This document shows positions 10,694-26,383 of a stretch of 64,000 bases of DNA, piece by piece. The stretch's first letter is position 1, and the number at the start of each line of letters is the position of its first letter. This DNA comes from Linanthus parryae (lineage: Eukaryota > Streptophyta > Magnoliopsida > Ericales > Polemoniaceae), in contig JALGPY010000009.1 in NCBI GenBank assembly GCA_023055425.1, forward strand, positions 35,073,275 through 35,137,274, read 5' to 3'. The notes beneath the pieces are model-generated. The model was not told the origin of the DNA, did not search any database, and worked only from the letters and a program-made list of their open reading frames with translations. Position numbers and translations under genes: made by a program.

Positions 10694-11515
10694 CTTCAGT
10701 TATTTCTTTTTTTTTCTGGTCTGTGCCGACTACAGGACTACGGTATGGACTATGGACCCATTTGAATTAGTGGCGGTGAAAGGACAGTCTGTGTTAAGGA
10801 AGTTGTAAATGCTCCAGTAATAGTAGAACATGTCTAAAATGTTTCATTTTTTTATTTTTAAGCCTATGTGAGTAGTAAATTTCGAATAGGGATGTCAATA
10901 TGGTCCAATCCGATCCGGAATTCGAGCTATCTGAGCTGCATGATTAGATCCGAATCCAATCTAGTTGTAAATGAATCGGAACGGGATTTGAAAGTTAGAT
11001 CTGATTAGATTTGGATATGAGGATAGATCCATCGAGCTTGACCCAATCAGATCTGACGTGTATGTGTGTTTTACAAATATTCCTCTACTACCTCCCTACT
11101 TACACAGTCAAGAAGAACAAAATAGTAACTACAACCTATAAAGTTCTTTCTTTTGTGTATTAGACTTCGGCAATTAAAAACATGTCTTCGCGTATTAAAT
11201 AGTGTTTATTTTTATGTTATTTTTTTGTATTTTATTACAAACACGGGCCGAATCCGATCCGACCACTTACAATAAGGATATACGGATCAGATTTGCCAGC
11301 TGAATGAAATCCGATCCTATCCGAACGGATCTGGATTGGATCTGCATCCCATTTCTCTTGGTCGGATCTGGATCGGGAAGGGCCTGATCGGATCCGGATC
11401 TGACCATTTGTCATCCCTAATCTGGAATACTTTTATTAAGTAGAGGTCGTTTTATTTTTTAAAATTTCATCATTTTATGTAGGTTTGTTTTTGGCATGTT
11501 AAGATTTTTTTTTTG
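10694..11515 (+). repeat. Direct repeat arm A (about 815 bp)
   Basis: Matches 23594-25713 (once the CACTA element is removed) from 'ttatttc...tgccgactacaggactacgg' to 'aggtttgtttttggcatgttaaga'. It includes the same embedded hAT-type MITE at the same place. The arms are in the same orientation and flank an RNase H-like frame. This could be a local duplication or the terminal repeats of an old non-autonomous retroelement. No polypurine tract, primer site or flanking TSD was found to prove the latter. Confidence 0.75.
10887..11419. mobile_element. hAT-type MITE (TAGGGATG ends), copy in arm A
   Basis: Begins TAGGGATGTCAATATGG and ends ccatttgtcatcccta. It is rich in ATCCGATCC / GGATCGGAT repeats. 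The 8-bp flanks are ATTTCGAA on the left and ATCTGGAA on the right: a mutated duplication, as the copy in arm B shows ATCTGGAA on both sides. No coding sequence. Confidence 0.8.
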
Positions 11516-11533
11516 TTGGGAAAAAATTTATCA

Positions 11534-11985
11534 TTAAAGGAGGGTATTCACACCCGAGAGATCAGACAAATAGACATCGTTTACCCAATCAGGCACATAT
11601 GAATAAAAGGACATATCATCTTCGTGTAATCCTCTTCTAGCGAAAGAGTGAGCTAACTGGTTTCCGTCTCGAGCAACAAAAGCAAACTCCACTCTAGCAA
11701 AAGTTTCGGCCCTTCTCGCACACCCTTGCAGTGCCTCTTTAAGATCCGAGAGTGAGTCGACAACCTTTATTCTTCCTACAATGCCTTCCTTGAGCAAATT
11801 TACAGCATCCAAATAGTCTGATGTAATGATGATGTCTGACAATTGGAGCTCAGCTGCAAGCCTCAATCCTTCCTCCATAGCCACAACTTCAGCAACCAGA
11901 ACCAACCTTTGCCTTCGAACTCTGCGCATCCTTCCAGATTTAAACATTCGTAGATCATCTCCCACACAGATCCCCAAACCAGTAG
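11534..11985 (-). pseudogene. RNase H-like (RVT_3) protein, C-terminal part, split by Gypsy insertion
   Basis: An open frame of about 150 codons that reads as the plant RNase H-like domain found at the end of many LINE polyproteins and in stand-alone host genes. Recognisable blocks are AEVVAMEEGLRLAAELQLSD, then IIITSDYLDAVNLLKEG (catalytic-type Asp in TSD), then FVARDGNQLAHSFARRG near the end. The frame stops at 11534. At 11981-11985 it meets the TSD AGTAG of the Gypsy element and continues without a shift at 23419 on the other side. Whether it was a functional gene or part of a LINE before the insertion is unknown; no reverse transcriptase was seen next to it. Confidence 0.8.
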
Positions 11986-15040
<3,055 letters not shown>

Positions 15041-15055
15041 GTCTTCCCCCCTTAA
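15041..15055 (-). other. Polypurine tract of the Gypsy element
   Basis: Minus strand reads TTTAAGGGGGGAAGAC directly before the LTR start TGTAATACC. It would prime plus-strand DNA synthesis. Confidence 0.8.
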
Positions 15056-15347
15056 AGAGAGCTTCGTCCCCGAAGCTTCAGTTATTCAAATATTTAACCA
15101 CTCGAACCTTCCACATACCCATATAATAGATGAATGATTCCTCAACACAGATAATTCGTGCAAGCAAAACAAGTAGTCTCAACACAAATAATTCATGCAA
15201 GCAAACAAGTAGTCATCATGTTATGCACAAGAAATACTAAGAAAATTTTATTTTTAGTGCTAAGCACGTAATAAGGGCTAGGGTTCTAAGACGATGACAA
15301 ACGAAAGATTACACCCTCTCCCCCTTAGAGAGTGACGTCCCCGGAAC

Positions 15348-18300
15348 TTAATGTACCTCATTAAACAGGTGCGGGTATTTCTTTCGCATTTCTTCCTCCG
15401 CTTCCCAGGTAGCCTCTTCTGTTTGCTGATTCGTCCATAACACCTTGACTAGTTTGACGCTTTTGGTACGCGTGTCTCTTGTCTTGGTGTCCAAGATTTT
15501 GACAGGGTGCTCCTCGTATGATAAGGATGGGTCCAGCTCTACTGGTTCAGGGTCCAACACGTGTGACGGATCTGACACATATTTCTTCAGTTGGGACACG
15601 TGGAAGACGTTGTGTACGCGCCCCAAACTCGATGGCAAATCCAGTCGATACGCGACATCTCCAATCCTTTCTAGGACGTCGTATGGCCCAATGAACTTAG
15701 GGCTCAGCTTCCCCTTCTGGTTAAATCTGGTTACCCCTTTAGTGGGTGAAACCCTAAGGAAAGCTTTTTCTCCCACTTGAAATTCTAATGGCCTCCGCTT
15801 CTGATCTGCATAAGACTTCTGTCTGTCTTGAGCTGCTTTCATCCTTTGCTGAATCAGTCGTACTTGGTTGGTCATATCCTCAATTACTTGTGGTCCAAGT
15901 ACTACCGTTTCGCTGATGTCATTCCAACAAAGTGGCGACCGACACTTCCTCCCATACAAAGCTTCGTACGGCGCCATGCCAATGCTCGAGTGGTAACTGT
16001 TGTTGTAAGAGAACTCGATTAATGGCAGTTTATCGACCCATGAGCCTTGGAAGTCCATAACGCAAGCTCTCAACATGTGTTCCAAAGTCTGGATGGTCCT
16101 TTCTGTCTGCCCGTCTGTAGCCGGGTGGAACGCCGTACTGAACTTCAATTGTGTCCCGAGTGCCTCCTGAAGAGCTCTCCAAAAGTGCGAGAGAAAATTC
16201 GGGTCTCTGTCTGAGATTATTGAGCTTGGGACTCCATGATATCGCACTATGTTCTTAATATAAGTGTCTGCCCTTTGCTCCATGTTCCACGTGTCTTTCA
16301 TCGGTATGAATCTCGCTGTCTTGGTTAGTCTATCCACAACAACCCAGATTTGGTTGAGTTCATTCTTCGATGTCGGCAAGGCTGTCACAAAGTCCATCGA
16401 AATAGAGTCCCACTTCCAGACTGGAACATCTAGTGGTTGGAGTAGACCTCCCATCCTCTTGTGTTCGAACTTGACCTTCTGGCATGTTAAGCACCTTGCC
16501 ACAAATTCTGCCGCTTCCTTCTTCATGTTGGGCCACCAAAACGTCTTCTTCAAATCCTTGTAAAGCTTGTCACCCCCAGGGTGGACTGAGTAGGGCGTGT
16601 TGTGTGCTTCCTGCATCAACTTCTCCTTGATTGTCGTGCACTTCTGTGGTACGCACCACCTTCCTTTGTAACGAATGCTCCCATCTTCGTGAATCTGGAA
16701 CTCTTTGGCTTCCCCTGCTGCAATCTTCTTTTTGATCCTTTCAAGCTTCACGTCTCCGTTTTGGCTGCTCCTTATTTCCTCGAAGAAATCTGGCACCACT
16801 GTCATGCTTCCTAGCAGATTCTGCACTGTTCCTTGCTCCACGACTTCAATTTTGAGCTTCTTGAACTCCTGGCATAGCCAGTCTGGCTGGGCTAGCATAG
16901 CGTTCATTGCGTGGCTTGACTTCCGGCTTAACGCATCTGCGACGACGTTCGCCTTCCCTTCGTGGTACTGGATGCGTAAATCGTAGTCCTTGATGACCTC
17001 TAGCCATCTTCGTTGCCGGTTGTTCAGCTCCTTCTGCGTGAAAATGTACTTCAGACTTCGGTGATCCGTGTAGAGCTTGCAGACGGCCCCATATAGATAA
17101 TGCCTCCATATCCTCAGTGCGAAGACGATTGCTGCTAACTCCAGGTCATGCGTGGCATAATTCTCCTCGTGGGGCTTCAGTTGCCTTGAGGCGTAAGCAA
17201 TCACCCTCCTATCCTGCATAAGGACACATCCCAGTCCCTTCTTTGACGCATCGCTATATACTTCGAACTCGCCAGAGTCGTTTGGCAGGGCCAATACTGG
17301 TGCTGTAGTCAGTTTCTCCTTCAGAGTCTGGAATGCCTTCTCGCAACTCTCGTCCCAGTGATACTTCACCGCCTTCTTTGTCAGAGTTTTCAACGGCCTC
17401 GCGATCTTGGAGAAGTCCTTCACGAACCGTCTGTAGTATCCAGCTAAGCCAAGGAAACTCCTTACTTCTGACACATTCTTCGGGGTTGGCCAGTCTTTGA
17501 CTGCTGAGATCTTTCCTGGGTCGACTGCTATTCCCTCCTTCGAGATGATGTGACCCAAGAACGGAACACGATCCAGCCAGAACTCACACTTTGACAGCTT
17601 GGCGTATAGCTGCTCCTGCCTCAATGTCTGCAGCACCTCTCTGAGATGTTCCTCGTGTTCCTTCTCGCTCTTCGAATACACCAGAATGTCGTCTATGAAG
17701 ACAACTACAAACCGGTCTAGGAATGGCCTCATTACCCGGTTCATCAAATCCATAAAGACTGCAGGCGCGTTGGTTAGGCCAAACGGCATTACCGTGAATT
17801 CGTAATGGCCATACCTGGTCCTAAAGGCAGTCTTCGGTATATCCTTCTCTGCTACTCGTAGCTGATGGTAACCCGACCGCAGATCAATCTTCGAGAAGAC
17901 GCTGGCTCCTTGCAACTGATCGAACAGGTCATCGATCCGAGGTAGCGGATACTTGTTCTTGATGGTGGCACTGTTCAACTCGCGGTAATCAATACATAGC
18001 CGCAGGCTACCATCTTTCTTCTTCACGAAGAGTACCGGTGCTCCCCAGGGTGATACACTGGGTCTGATGTACCCTTTCGTTAGGAGTTCTTGCAACTGGT
18101 CCTTCAGCTCCTTCAGCTCCGCGGGTGCCATCCGGTACGGTGCCTTTGAGATTGGCGCGGTCCCTGGTGCTAAGTTCAGGGTAAATTCCACTTCTCTCTT
18201 AGGTGGCATACCTGGGATCTCCTCCGGGAATACGTCAGGAAAATCCCTCACAACAGGGATCTCTTCCAACACAGCCTCCTTCTTAGAAACATCTTGGATG

Positions 18301-19988
18301 TAGCACAAGTAGGCCGTATTTCCCTTCTTTACTTGATTGACTATGGTTAGGGCTGACACGAGCTTGATGCGAGGTTCCCTAATAATTCCACGGTAGGTGA
18401 TTTTCTCCCCTTTGGGTCCCCTTAAACGAACCTTCTGATCATAACAGTCAATGACTGCTCGATATGCCCCAAGCCAGTCCATTCCTAGGATTACGTCTAT
18501 ACCTCCAAGGCCAAATTTTATTAGGTTGGCGGGTAGGACACTGGTGAGGATTTTTAGTTCTACTCCTTCGAATAAGGTGTCACAAACAGTAATTTGACCC
18601 GTAGGTGTCGCTACAGGAATGGATATTCTAGATGACTTATGCAAACCCAATTTCTCAATAAGGGACGATGATATAAAGGAGTATGATGCACCGGAATCAA
18701 ATAATACGAAAACTGGGTGCTCATAGATGAGAAAAGTACCCGTGACTACTCCGTGGTCAGCCTCAGCTTCAGTCTTTGTCATCACGGCTATCCTTCCCAC
18801 GTTGCCATTTTGTGGTCCAACTCCTCCGTTTCCAGCTCCATTGTTAGTTGCCATCACAGCATTGCGGTTTTGGGCTCCGTTGTGTCCTGCATTCCCCTGG
18901 TTGAAATTTTGCTGTCGTCCGTAACCATTGCCTCCATTATTCTGATAGTTACGGTTGCCATTGGTCCTGTTGCCGTATCCCAGTTGCTGATTTCCAGCAG
19001 GTTGGTCCCCGTACTGCTGGCGGCTTCCATGGTGGTTATTCTGGGGTGGCCTCTGGAAGTTTCCCCCCTGGTACACTTGATGATTTTTGGCTGGTGGAGA
19101 TCGACACTCGAATGCTCGATGTCCCCTCCTGCCACAGTTATTGCAGATAACTGGGATACCCATGCAGTCAACTCCGGGATGGTTTCGTTGGCATCTCTTA
19201 CAGAAGTATCGACGAACTGGTTCAATTTCAGTGCTCAGCTGATGGCCCCGGTTTTGATAGTTTCCCCCATTGCTAGGTTTAAACTTCTTGTTCTGGTTGC
19301 TGCTTCCTGCCTCAGCTGCCTTACGTTTCCCGCGAAACTCGTCCTGAACCTCCTGGACTTGCCACATGTCAGCAGCTCGATCATAGGCCTCGTGCAAAGT
19401 GTCATAAGTTCTGCTACGCATGATCTTTTGCAGCTGGAAGTTTAGTCCCGAAATAAACTTATTGACCTTATCGTCTTCACCGGGTACTGTGTGGCCAGCA
19501 AACTTTAGTAGCTCCACGAACTTCTTGAAGTAGTCTGTCACTGAGCCATTCCCCTGTGTCAAATTGTTGAATTCGTTGCACTTCCTTCTCTTAACGTGTG
19601 CTGGATAGAACCGCGTCCTAATGGCAGTCTTGAAGGCTTCCCAGTTGAAGTTAGGCCGGGCCAGCAGGACTTCCTGGTTAGTAGTCCACCAGTCATCTGC
19701 GTCATCTAGCAGGTGCAACACGGCGCAGTTAACCTTCTCATCCTCGGGGCAATGCACGACCTTTAGGAGCTTCTCAAAGTTCCGAATCCAGTTCTCCAGT
19801 TCGATTGGATCTTCCTTCCCAGTGTATTGGCGAGGGTTTAGCTCAGCTATTTGCTTGGCATAGCTTGGCCTTCCTTGCTCTTCGCGACCGACTACTCTAT
19901 CCATGACTTGTGTCATTCGTTCCATCTGGGCGGCTAGTTGCTCCAATTGCGGTTGGTTTGTGCTTTCAGCAGCCATTGTCCTACGCAA
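15348..19988 (-). CDS. gag-pol: Gypsy (chromovirus) gag-pol polyprotein, intact
   Basis: A single open frame of 1546 residues in the usual chromovirus order. Gag is roughly residues 40-250. Two cysteine clusters follow: [13 protein letters not shown] near 263 and a CCHC knuckle [14 protein letters not shown] near 282. Aspartic protease: DSGAS near 431. Reverse transcriptase: [11 protein letters not shown] near 663, active site FIDDILVYS near 764. RNase [14 protein letters not shown] near 907. Integrase: HHCC finger (HPGG...CLTCQKVK) near 1140-1180, then catalytic D, D, E ([28 protein letters not shown]). The end (LVKVLW...[12 protein letters not shown]) looks like the chromodomain that guides integration into heterochromatin. 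No stop or frameshift was seen. The true start may be M5. The protein would be cut by its own protease and act in cytoplasmic particles and the nucleus. Confidence 0.95.
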   Translation of the reverse strand: MRRTMAAESTNQPQLEQLAAQMERMTQVMDRVVGREEQGRPSYAKQIAELNPRQYTGKEDPIELENWIRNFEKLLKVVHCPEDEKVNCAVLHLLDDADDWWTTNQEVLLARPNFNWEAFKTAIRTRFYPAHVKRRKCNEFNNLTQGNGSVTDYFKKFVELLKFAGHTVPGEDDKVNKFISGLNFQLQKIMRSRTYDTLHEAYDRAADMWQVQEVQDEFRGKRKAAEAGSSNQNKKFKPSNGGNYQNRGHQLSTEIEPVRRYFCKRCQRNHPGVDCMGIPVICNNCGRRGHRAFECRSPPAKNHQVYQGGNFQRPPQNNHHGSRQQYGDQPAGNQQLGYGNRTNGNRNYQNNGGNGYGRQQNFNQGNAGHNGAQNRNAVMATNNGAGNGGVGPQNGNVGRIAVMTKTEAEADHGVVTGTFLIYEHPVFVLFDSGASYSFISSSLIEKLGLHKSSRISIPVATPTGQITVCDTLFEGVELKILTSVLPANLIKFGLGGIDVILGMDWLGAYRAVIDCYDQKVRLRGPKGEKITYRGIIREPRIKLVSALTIVNQVKKGNTAYLCYIQDVSKKEAVLEEIPVVRDFPDVFPEEIPGMPPKREVEFTLNLAPGTAPISKAPYRMAPAELKELKDQLQELLTKGYIRPSVSPWGAPVLFVKKKDGSLRLCIDYRELNSATIKNKYPLPRIDDLFDQLQGASVFSKIDLRSGYHQLRVAEKDIPKTAFRTRYGHYEFTVMPFGLTNAPAVFMDLMNRVMRPFLDRFVVVFIDDILVYSKSEKEHEEHLREVLQTLRQEQLYAKLSKCEFWLDRVPFLGHIISKEGIAVDPGKISAVKDWPTPKNVSEVRSFLGLAGYYRRFVKDFSKIARPLKTLTKKAVKYHWDESCEKAFQTLKEKLTTAPVLALPNDSGEFEVYSDASKKGLGCVLMQDRRVIAYASRQLKPHEENYATHDLELAAIVFALRIWRHYLYGAVCKLYTDHRSLKYIFTQKELNNRQRRWLEVIKDYDLRIQYHEGKANVVADALSRKSSHAMNAMLAQPDWLCQEFKKLKIEVVEQGTVQNLLGSMTVVPDFFEEIRSSQNGDVKLERIKKKIAAGEAKEFQIHEDGSIRYKGRWCVPQKCTTIKEKLMQEAHNTPYSVHPGGDKLYKDLKKTFWWPNMKKEAAEFVARCLTCQKVKFEHKRMGGLLQPLDVPVWKWDSISMDFVTALPTSKNELNQIWVVVDRLTKTARFIPMKDTWNMEQRADTYIKNIVRYHGVPSSIISDRDPNFLSHFWRALQEALGTQLKFSTAFHPATDGQTERTIQTLEHMLRACVMDFQGSWVDKLPLIEFSYNNSYHSSIGMAPYEALYGRKCRSPLCWNDISETVVLGPQVIEDMTNQVRLIQQRMKAAQDRQKSYADQKRRPLEFQVGEKAFLRVSPTKGVTRFNQKGKLSPKFIGPYDVLERIGDVAYRLDLPSSLGRVHNVFHVSQLKKYVSDPSHVLDPEPVELDPSLSYEEHPVKILDTKTRDTRTKSVKLVKVLWTNQQTEEATWEAEEEMRKKYPHLFNEVH

Positions 19989-20372
19989 TTACTCGTATTC
20001 TTACCACTTAATACTATCGTCTCAGGGTCAGATTCATCCACACACACACCAATTAAACAAGAAACACTATCCATTGTATAGTATGCAAGTCGTATAATCT
20101 CATCAATTATTAAAAGAAAAGCACACCATTAAATATTTTACCACGTTTCATTTTCCTGGAGTAGCATTACTCATCTCAAAATATCTCACATCCATCCAAA
20201 TAATCCAGGCATAACCAAATCACATAATAACCTCAACACAACAAGGAAATAATCAGAGTGGACAGGTCCAACAAATAAACTACCCATAACCCAATCGGCT
20301 TTTCCAGTTTTATCTTGCCCTAAGTTCATTTTAAGTTGCCCTACAGGTTTTTAATTCCCTTTAACGGATGAC

Positions 20373-20388
20373 CCGCTCTGATACCACC
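20373..20388 (-). other. Primer-binding site of the Gypsy element (initiator Met tRNA)
   Basis: Minus strand reads GGTGGTATCAGAGCGG right after the 5' LTR end GTTGCA. TGGTATCAGAGC is complementary to the 3' end of plant initiator Met tRNA. Confidence 0.9.
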
Positions 20389-23115
20389 TGCAACAACCCG
20401 CGGTTTCCCAAGCTTCCCGTTCCGGACCGGAAAGCCCAGGAGGGCGCTGCTAAAAATGACGGTGGAAATCAAAAGCATAACATCCTGAATTATTTATTAT
20501 ATTAAACATTACAAAAGTCTTAAGCATTACACAAGTCTCAAAACATGCGCCTCAAAAGCGCTACACTAGGCATAGCTAACAAACTAGATCAAAACGTGAT
20601 GATATCCATCTAGGTGAGTCTCGTACCCCGCTACACCAAGTCTCCTGCCTCTAAACCTGCGGTGGGAAGGAAAACAGGAACCGCAGTTTGAAAATCAGCA
20701 ACAAATACTGAGTGAGCAACACCCAAGCATGTCAAACACAGAGGAGATGATAATTTAAGTAAAACAGTAAATAATAACATTTATAAAGCGGAAGTAAAGA
20801 ATAATTGAGTAATAAAATATTCTCATGTTCCAACACAATTCCAGAGATTTCCAGAAACCAGCACTTAACTCATATCCAATATCCTCATATTCCAATTCAA
20901 TTTCAATAATCGAACTCTGATATTCTCATTCAATCATAAATATCCAATTTCTCATAAACCACCAATCCAGAAATATCCATTTTAATCCTTGAGTTGAACG
21001 GGGAAAATCCAATCGCATCATCAATATATCCCATCACAAGCTACCAAGACCTTAAGTGCCGGCACCCCCCTAAGACTTCTTGCGGCCAGAGAGGTGAGTA
21101 CATGGAGCGAACCCGGGGCAATGGCAACCGGGCTAAATAATAAGGGGTCGAATGGACGACCAAATCAAATCAATAATAATCCAAATGACGTTCCCCGCAC
21201 AACTCTTTTCACTTTACGTTAATACGAATTAATAATTATCGTGTGAGATTTTCAAGAAATAAACAAAACCGACAAGTATCAAATAAACAACACAATTTTG
21301 AGACATAACATAAAAATCCACGTTTGACACGAAGGAAGCTTGGCACGCAAGGCTTGGCATGTATACTCACCTTAATCCTCAACAAATAGCACGTAATGAT
21401 CCTTTAGAAAGACACGTAGCCCTCGTCGATAAATTCGTCACCTACAAATTGAATTTCTTTATTCAATTTACAAATCAACTATGCAAGTATACAACATGCA
21501 TTGCTCTAAGCCTAGCGAGTCTCATTGGGAGTCGCCTAATTTTCTCCAATATTTATTTGATTTTCTAATAAAATTATCATTATTCAAGAGTCTATATCCT
21601 AAGTCTTGCAAATTTACTAAAGTCAAAATTGCCAACCAACACTTTATTATTTTAAATAGCTAACATTATTTGCATACAACCAAGTATAGTCCAAGATGGC
21701 TATTTATTAGATTTTATGAAGAAATAATAATTTAGACATTACTAAATATTAGAAACATTAAATTCTAAATGCTACTAAATAATTGTTTAACTCCTAGCAA
21801 ATACTTAATCAACAAATAGGGAAAATAACTAGTTATATTTCTAACTTGACGCTTTATTTTATTTTTATTTTTCCCAAGAAAACAATTCTACAACACTAAA
21901 CATTTTTATTTATTTAGAAAATAGTTTAAACTCCATTTTACTTTATATTTCAAAACAAATTCAGATTTGTAAGAATAACCCCCAAGTTATGGATAAGGGA
22001 ACAAAACACCCCCTAACAAGGCCAAAACAGTTTGTTAAGCTACATCTTCACCCCTAAGTTTTTCCCAAAACTACACTTTCACCCCTCCTAACAAGAACAC
22101 TACGAATTCAATAATCGGGACATGAATCAAAGCATGCTAATGAGAGTTTTAGTTCAGCAATCAGACTAAGGAGGGACTAGGAGTGCACCTGGTCGAAGAA
22201 ACAGAAGAAACGGCGAAGATTGGAGCCGGGTCGAAGACGACGACGGTGCTCACGGCGGTGTGGCCGACGGTGGCTTTCCGGTGGATTCTAAGCGCCTCTA
22301 AGACCTCCTGGGTGCTGATCGGACCTTAGGGAGTTGGTTTGGGTGGAAGAAATGAGCTGGGTTGCTCCGTGTTCTCTGGGCCGAACTCTTTGCCGGAATC
22401 AATGGTGATCGCCGGCGAAGATGGTGGTTCTGTTTCAACCTGAGGCTGCTGCAACTTCTTCTTCTTCTTTCTTCTTCTGGGTCGCAGCAGAGAGGGGAGT
22501 GAGAGGGAAACAGATGGGGAGAGAGAGAGTTCTGGCGGTTTCTCTCTTGGTGGTTCCCGTCGAGAGTGGCGGCGGTGGCTGGTGGCTGTTTGCTGCCAGC
22601 TGCAGCTGCTGCCTCTGCTTTCCACACAAAACAGAGAGAAGTGGAGTGTGAGAGAGAGAGGGAAGAGAGGCAGAGTGAGATGCGAAGTGGTGATGGTGGC
22701 GACGTTGCCGACGATGGTGGTGCACGGTGGTGGAGATGGTGAACTGATGGTGGAGGTGGTGAACTGCTGCTGCTGCTGGGTACCGAAGCAGAGAGGGGGA
22801 CAGAGAGAGAGGACGAATGTGATGGCGGTGGGTTGTCTCTGCCGGAGCTTGAGGTGATGGTGGTGGTGAGAGTGACGACGATGATGATGGAGGTGGTGGC
22901 GTTTCTGGTGGTGGGTGTGTGAGGGTGGCTGCTGGGGAAGGCAGCGGGGGTTTCGGGGGTTTAAATAGGTGGCTGAGGGCGGTGATGGAAGGCTGTAGAA
23001 GGTGGTGGAGGCGGTGATTGTTGGGGCGGCTGAGGTTGCTTGTGCGTGAAGACAAAGCAAGAGGGGGAAAGGGGATGTGACGGGTGACAGTGAAGTGGGT
23101 GTAAGAAAATAATAA

Positions 23116-23206
<91 letters not shown>

Positions 23207-23413
23207 GTAGTAGTAGTAGTGTTATAATGTGGTTGTTGCGTCATCTAACGCGGTGGTCACCTACGCAACAATACTAATCTACACACGAAAAATTATCGTT
23301 TCATATTCTAAAATTCGCACAAAATTATAATAAACTTCCCGAATAATTTAAGGTTCACGTTTTGCCTCCAAAATTACCAATTTTTACCCCTGACCAAATT
23401 ACGGGGTATTACA
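20389..23413 (-). repeat. 5' LTR of the Gypsy element (3025 bp)
   Basis: Partner of 11986-15040. It would carry the promoter and poly(A) signals of the element. Its AAT run is at about 23116-23220. The GA-, CT- and GGT-rich block at 22200-23060 is likely transcribed leader sequence. Confidence 0.95.
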
Positions 23414-23641
23414 AGTAGCGATCTCATTCTCTTGCCAAGCAGCGTCTGTGTTGACTTTGCATCGTCCCGGCGTCGGAGCTACCCACTTCCCCTCCGTTGT
23501 TGATTGTGTCCCCATTACTTCGTTGAAAAAGCCACAAAGGGTTGCTTCTCTATGCCAATTGAGGTATTTTAAGCCCACATGATTTGATTTGGTTTCACTT
23601 ATTTCATTTTTTTCTTGTCCGTGCCGACTACAGGACTACGG
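23414..23641 (-). pseudogene. RNase H-like (RVT_3) protein, N-terminal part, split by Gypsy insertion
   Basis: Upstream half of the frame at 11534-11985. On the minus strand it reads KWVAPTPGRCKVNTDAAW, the standard start of plant RNase H-like domains, with the first catalytic Asp in NTDAA. It runs in frame up to the Gypsy TSD. Going upstream the frame stays open to a stop near 23641 but has no obvious ATG before the conserved part, so the true start or an upstream exon is unknown. Its 5' end overlaps the start of direct repeat arm B. Confidence 0.75.
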
Positions 23642-23788
23642 TATGAAGCATGGAGTATGGACTATGGACCCCACTTGAATTAGTGGCGGTGAAAGGACAA
23701 TCTGTGTTAAGGAAGGCAAATGCTCCAGTAGCACCAGAACATGTCTAAAATGTTTCATTTTCTATTGTGAGCCCATGTAAATCTGGAA

Positions 23789-24317
23789 TAGGGATGGCAA
23801 TATGGGCCGATCTGATCCGAGATCCAAGCCGAGATGAATGGATTGGATCCGAATCCAATCCAATTGAAAATGGATTAGAATGGGATTCGAAAAGTCAGAC
23901 CCGATTGGATTTGGATCTGATGAGAGATCCACCGGTTCCGACCCAATCCGATCCGACGTGTATGTGTGCTTTAAAAATATAACCCTATTACCTCTCACTT
24001 ACACTTTCAAGAAAAACACAATAGTAACTCTAACCTACAAAGTTTTTTTTTATTTGATTGGAAATTGAAAACATGTCTTGGCGTATGAAATAGTGTTTTT
24101 TTTTGTGTGTTTTATTACAACCCGGGCTGAATCCGATCCGACCACTTACAATTTGGATCTACGGATCGAATTTCGATCAGCAGAATGAGACCCGATCCGA
24201 TCCGAATCTGGTGACGATCCGAACGGATCCGGATCGAATCTGGATCACATTTCTCCTGGTCAGCTCTGGATGGGGAAGCGCCTGATCGGATCCGAATCCG
24301 ACACGTTGTCATCCCTA
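23789..24317. mobile_element. hAT-type MITE (TAGGGATG ends), copy in arm B
   Basis: 529 bp, TAGGGATGGCAATATGGG to cgttgtcatcccta, with perfect 8-bp TSD ATCTGGAA at 23781-23788 and 24318-24325, the size typical of hAT. The interior is rich in GATCCGATCC. No coding sequence. Confidence 0.85.
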
Positions 24318-24347
24318 ATCTGGAATTTTTACATTAAGTAGTGGTTT

Positions 24348-25651
24348 TTTCACTACTACAAAAGTTGCCTTAAACGGCGGTTTCAAAACGGGTCCGCCGT
24401 TAAATAATATAACGGCGGTTTTCTAGAACGCGCCATTAATAACGGCGGTTTTCTGAAAAATGTCGTTTAAATGATACAGTATACGGCGGTTTTCCAGAAA
24501 TCGCCGTTTAAAAATCTAGAAAGGGCGCTATTCAATCTAACGCCGTTAATAATAAAGGCGCTTTTCTTGTTTAACGCCGTTAATATTAACGACGCTAGTT
24601 AATAAAACGCCGTAACCTTTGACACTTTCCAAGATTAAATCTGGACTGTTCATTTCCAAACCCTACCTTATAAAATAACACAACCCTTCCCTTCTTCATT
24701 TCACTGCGGTGTCTTCCTTCCTCTCAACGACCTCCATCTCCCTCCCGTCCTTCTCTCGTATGTCTTCTCCATGGTGGCGGTGGTATCATCAGGTAACTCC
24801 ACCCAACTCTTTCATCCTCCTTTCTCTCCCCCTCCGATCAAATTCTCTCTCTCCCCCTTCGTCTGGATCTAATCTTTCTCCGCACTCTCGATCTGCAGGT
24901 GTGGTTGATAGATCCCGTCTTTCTCCCTCTCCTCCATCCCTCCCTTCACTTCCCAATCTATTTCTCTATCCCCTCTTTTTCTCTCTGTGTTCCTTTTTCT
25001 CGATGTGTTTCGCAATCCCCTCTTTCCTCTCTTTCTTCATTTTCCCGATATGTTTTCCATCACCTTTTTTCTCTATTTCTTCGTTTTCATGATTTGTTCT
25101 CTAACCCCTCTTTTCTCTCTTCCTTCACTTCTCCCGATCTGCGTCTATCAAAAGTCAAAAGTTGTGTTTCTAGGTTATAAGAGCTTGAAGATGGGGTTGA
25201 AGAACAACTTGGAGATGGGTTTGAAGAATAGGGTTGAAAAAATTTAATGGTTTGAAGAATACTTGTTTGAATTTGGATTGGAAAGAATAAAAATTGAACA
25301 ATCAAAAGATCTGAAAAGATCTGAAAAGTAATAAAAAAACCCTTAAACTTGCAGTGTACTACTATTAGAGAAAGAAAAACACCTAGAAAAGAAAAAGAGA
25401 AAGAAAAACATATGAAAAATAATTCAAAATTAATTTAAAAAAATACTAAAATTCAGATAAGGCGGTTTCACAGCAACCACCGTTTAGATTTATGGCGCTT
25501 TCAGAACGGCGGTTCGAACCGCCCTTACCATAGATACGACACTTAACTTAACGGCGCATGTTAAACCGCCGTAAGGCCTAGAAAGGGCGGTTTTAAGCCT
25601 TTTAACAGCGATTTGCAAGTGCCCTTTTCGACAGCTTTTCTAGTAGTGTTT
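24348..25651. mobile_element. Non-autonomous CACTA (En/Spm-type) transposon
   Basis: Element 24351-25648 (1298 bp) starts CACTACTACAAAAG and ends CTTTTCTAGTAGTG. The 3-bp TSD is TTT (24348-24350 and 25649-25651). Both ends hold many subterminal repeats of ACGGCGGTTT / CGCCGTT, about a dozen at the left (24370-24620) and several at the right (25460-25590), as bound by CACTA transposases. The middle has no transposase. It does have a promoter-like TATAAAATA at 24669-24677, a CT-rich leader, a short frame starting at 24709, and possible intron borders (GTAACT near 24795, CTGCAGGT near 24893), so it may carry a gene 5' end. The matching site in arm A lacks the element. Confidence 0.9.
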
Positions 25652-25853
25652 CGTTTTAAAATTTTCATCATTTTATGTAGGTTTGTTTTTGGCATGTTAA
25701 GAATTTCTTTTTGCTAGAACATATTGAGAAATTAATTATACAATTGTATCTAAGATCTTTTCGAGAATAAATTGTGCCTATGATTATATTAATGGAGCAT
25801 CCATGATTCAAAATAAAAAGTATGATCATTATTAAATTTTGAGTACTGAGAAA

Positions 25854-26362
25854 TAGGGATGCAAACGATTTGGTTGGACGGTTTTAGTTAAAACTAAATC
25901 AGATATCGACCTTTCGAGTTAGCCGTGGTTCGCTGTGGGCTCGGTTCGGTTTTAAGGGGTTTGGTTCGGTTAAAACCGGCGGTTTTCATTTAATACACAT
26001 TATAACTTAAAATTAATTAATTTAACATAAAAGATATAAAATTATGTAAAAATCCAAATATATTGAGTAAATTAGACTCAACAAGATCTACAACCGTTTG
26101 CTTGATTTTGTAAAAGAATTTTGCGGAAAACTCATGTAATAACTAAAGGAATATAAACAAAAGTTTAACATTATACATGAGATACTAGTAATATCATACT
26201 TTGGGTACACAAATTCCATGTAATACAGTTTAAACAGTTTAATCGGTTCGGTCCGCTTCCGTTTTTGTTTTGTTGGTCTTGTCCTTGGTTCAGTTTATTT
26301 CGGTTCGGTTTACCTCGGTTTGATTACTTTTGAGATTTTCTCGGTTTGAACTTGCATCCCTA
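25854..26362. mobile_element. hAT-type MITE (TAGGGATGCAA ends)
   Basis: 509 bp, TAGGGATGCAAACG to ggtttgaacttgcatcccta. The interior is rich in TTCGGTT / AACCGAA motifs. Flanking 8-mers CTGAGAAA and CTGATAAT match at 6 of 8 positions, fitting an aged hAT duplication. Confidence 0.75.
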
Positions 26363-26383
26363 CTGATAATTTAGCTTTGGACA

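Larger units (their letters stand above)
23594..25713 (+). repeat. Direct repeat arm B, interrupted by CACTA
   Basis: Same sequence as 10694-11515 with scattered substitutions and small indels. After taking out 24351-25648 and one copy of its TSD it is about the same length (near 815 bp). It carries a hAT-type MITE in the same place as arm A. Confidence 0.75.

Noticed and set aside
15445..19863. Plus-strand frames of 60-240 codons opposite the Gypsy polyprotein
   Set aside because: Antisense shadows of the intact gag-pol frame.
23762..24312. Frames on both strands inside the hAT-type MITE of arm B
   Set aside because: Produced by GATCCGATCC repeats; the inverted-repeat element has no coding capacity.
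24709..25092. 127-codon frame inside the CACTA element
   Set aside because: Ser/Phe/Pro low-complexity reading of CT-rich sequence; more likely leader plus intron.
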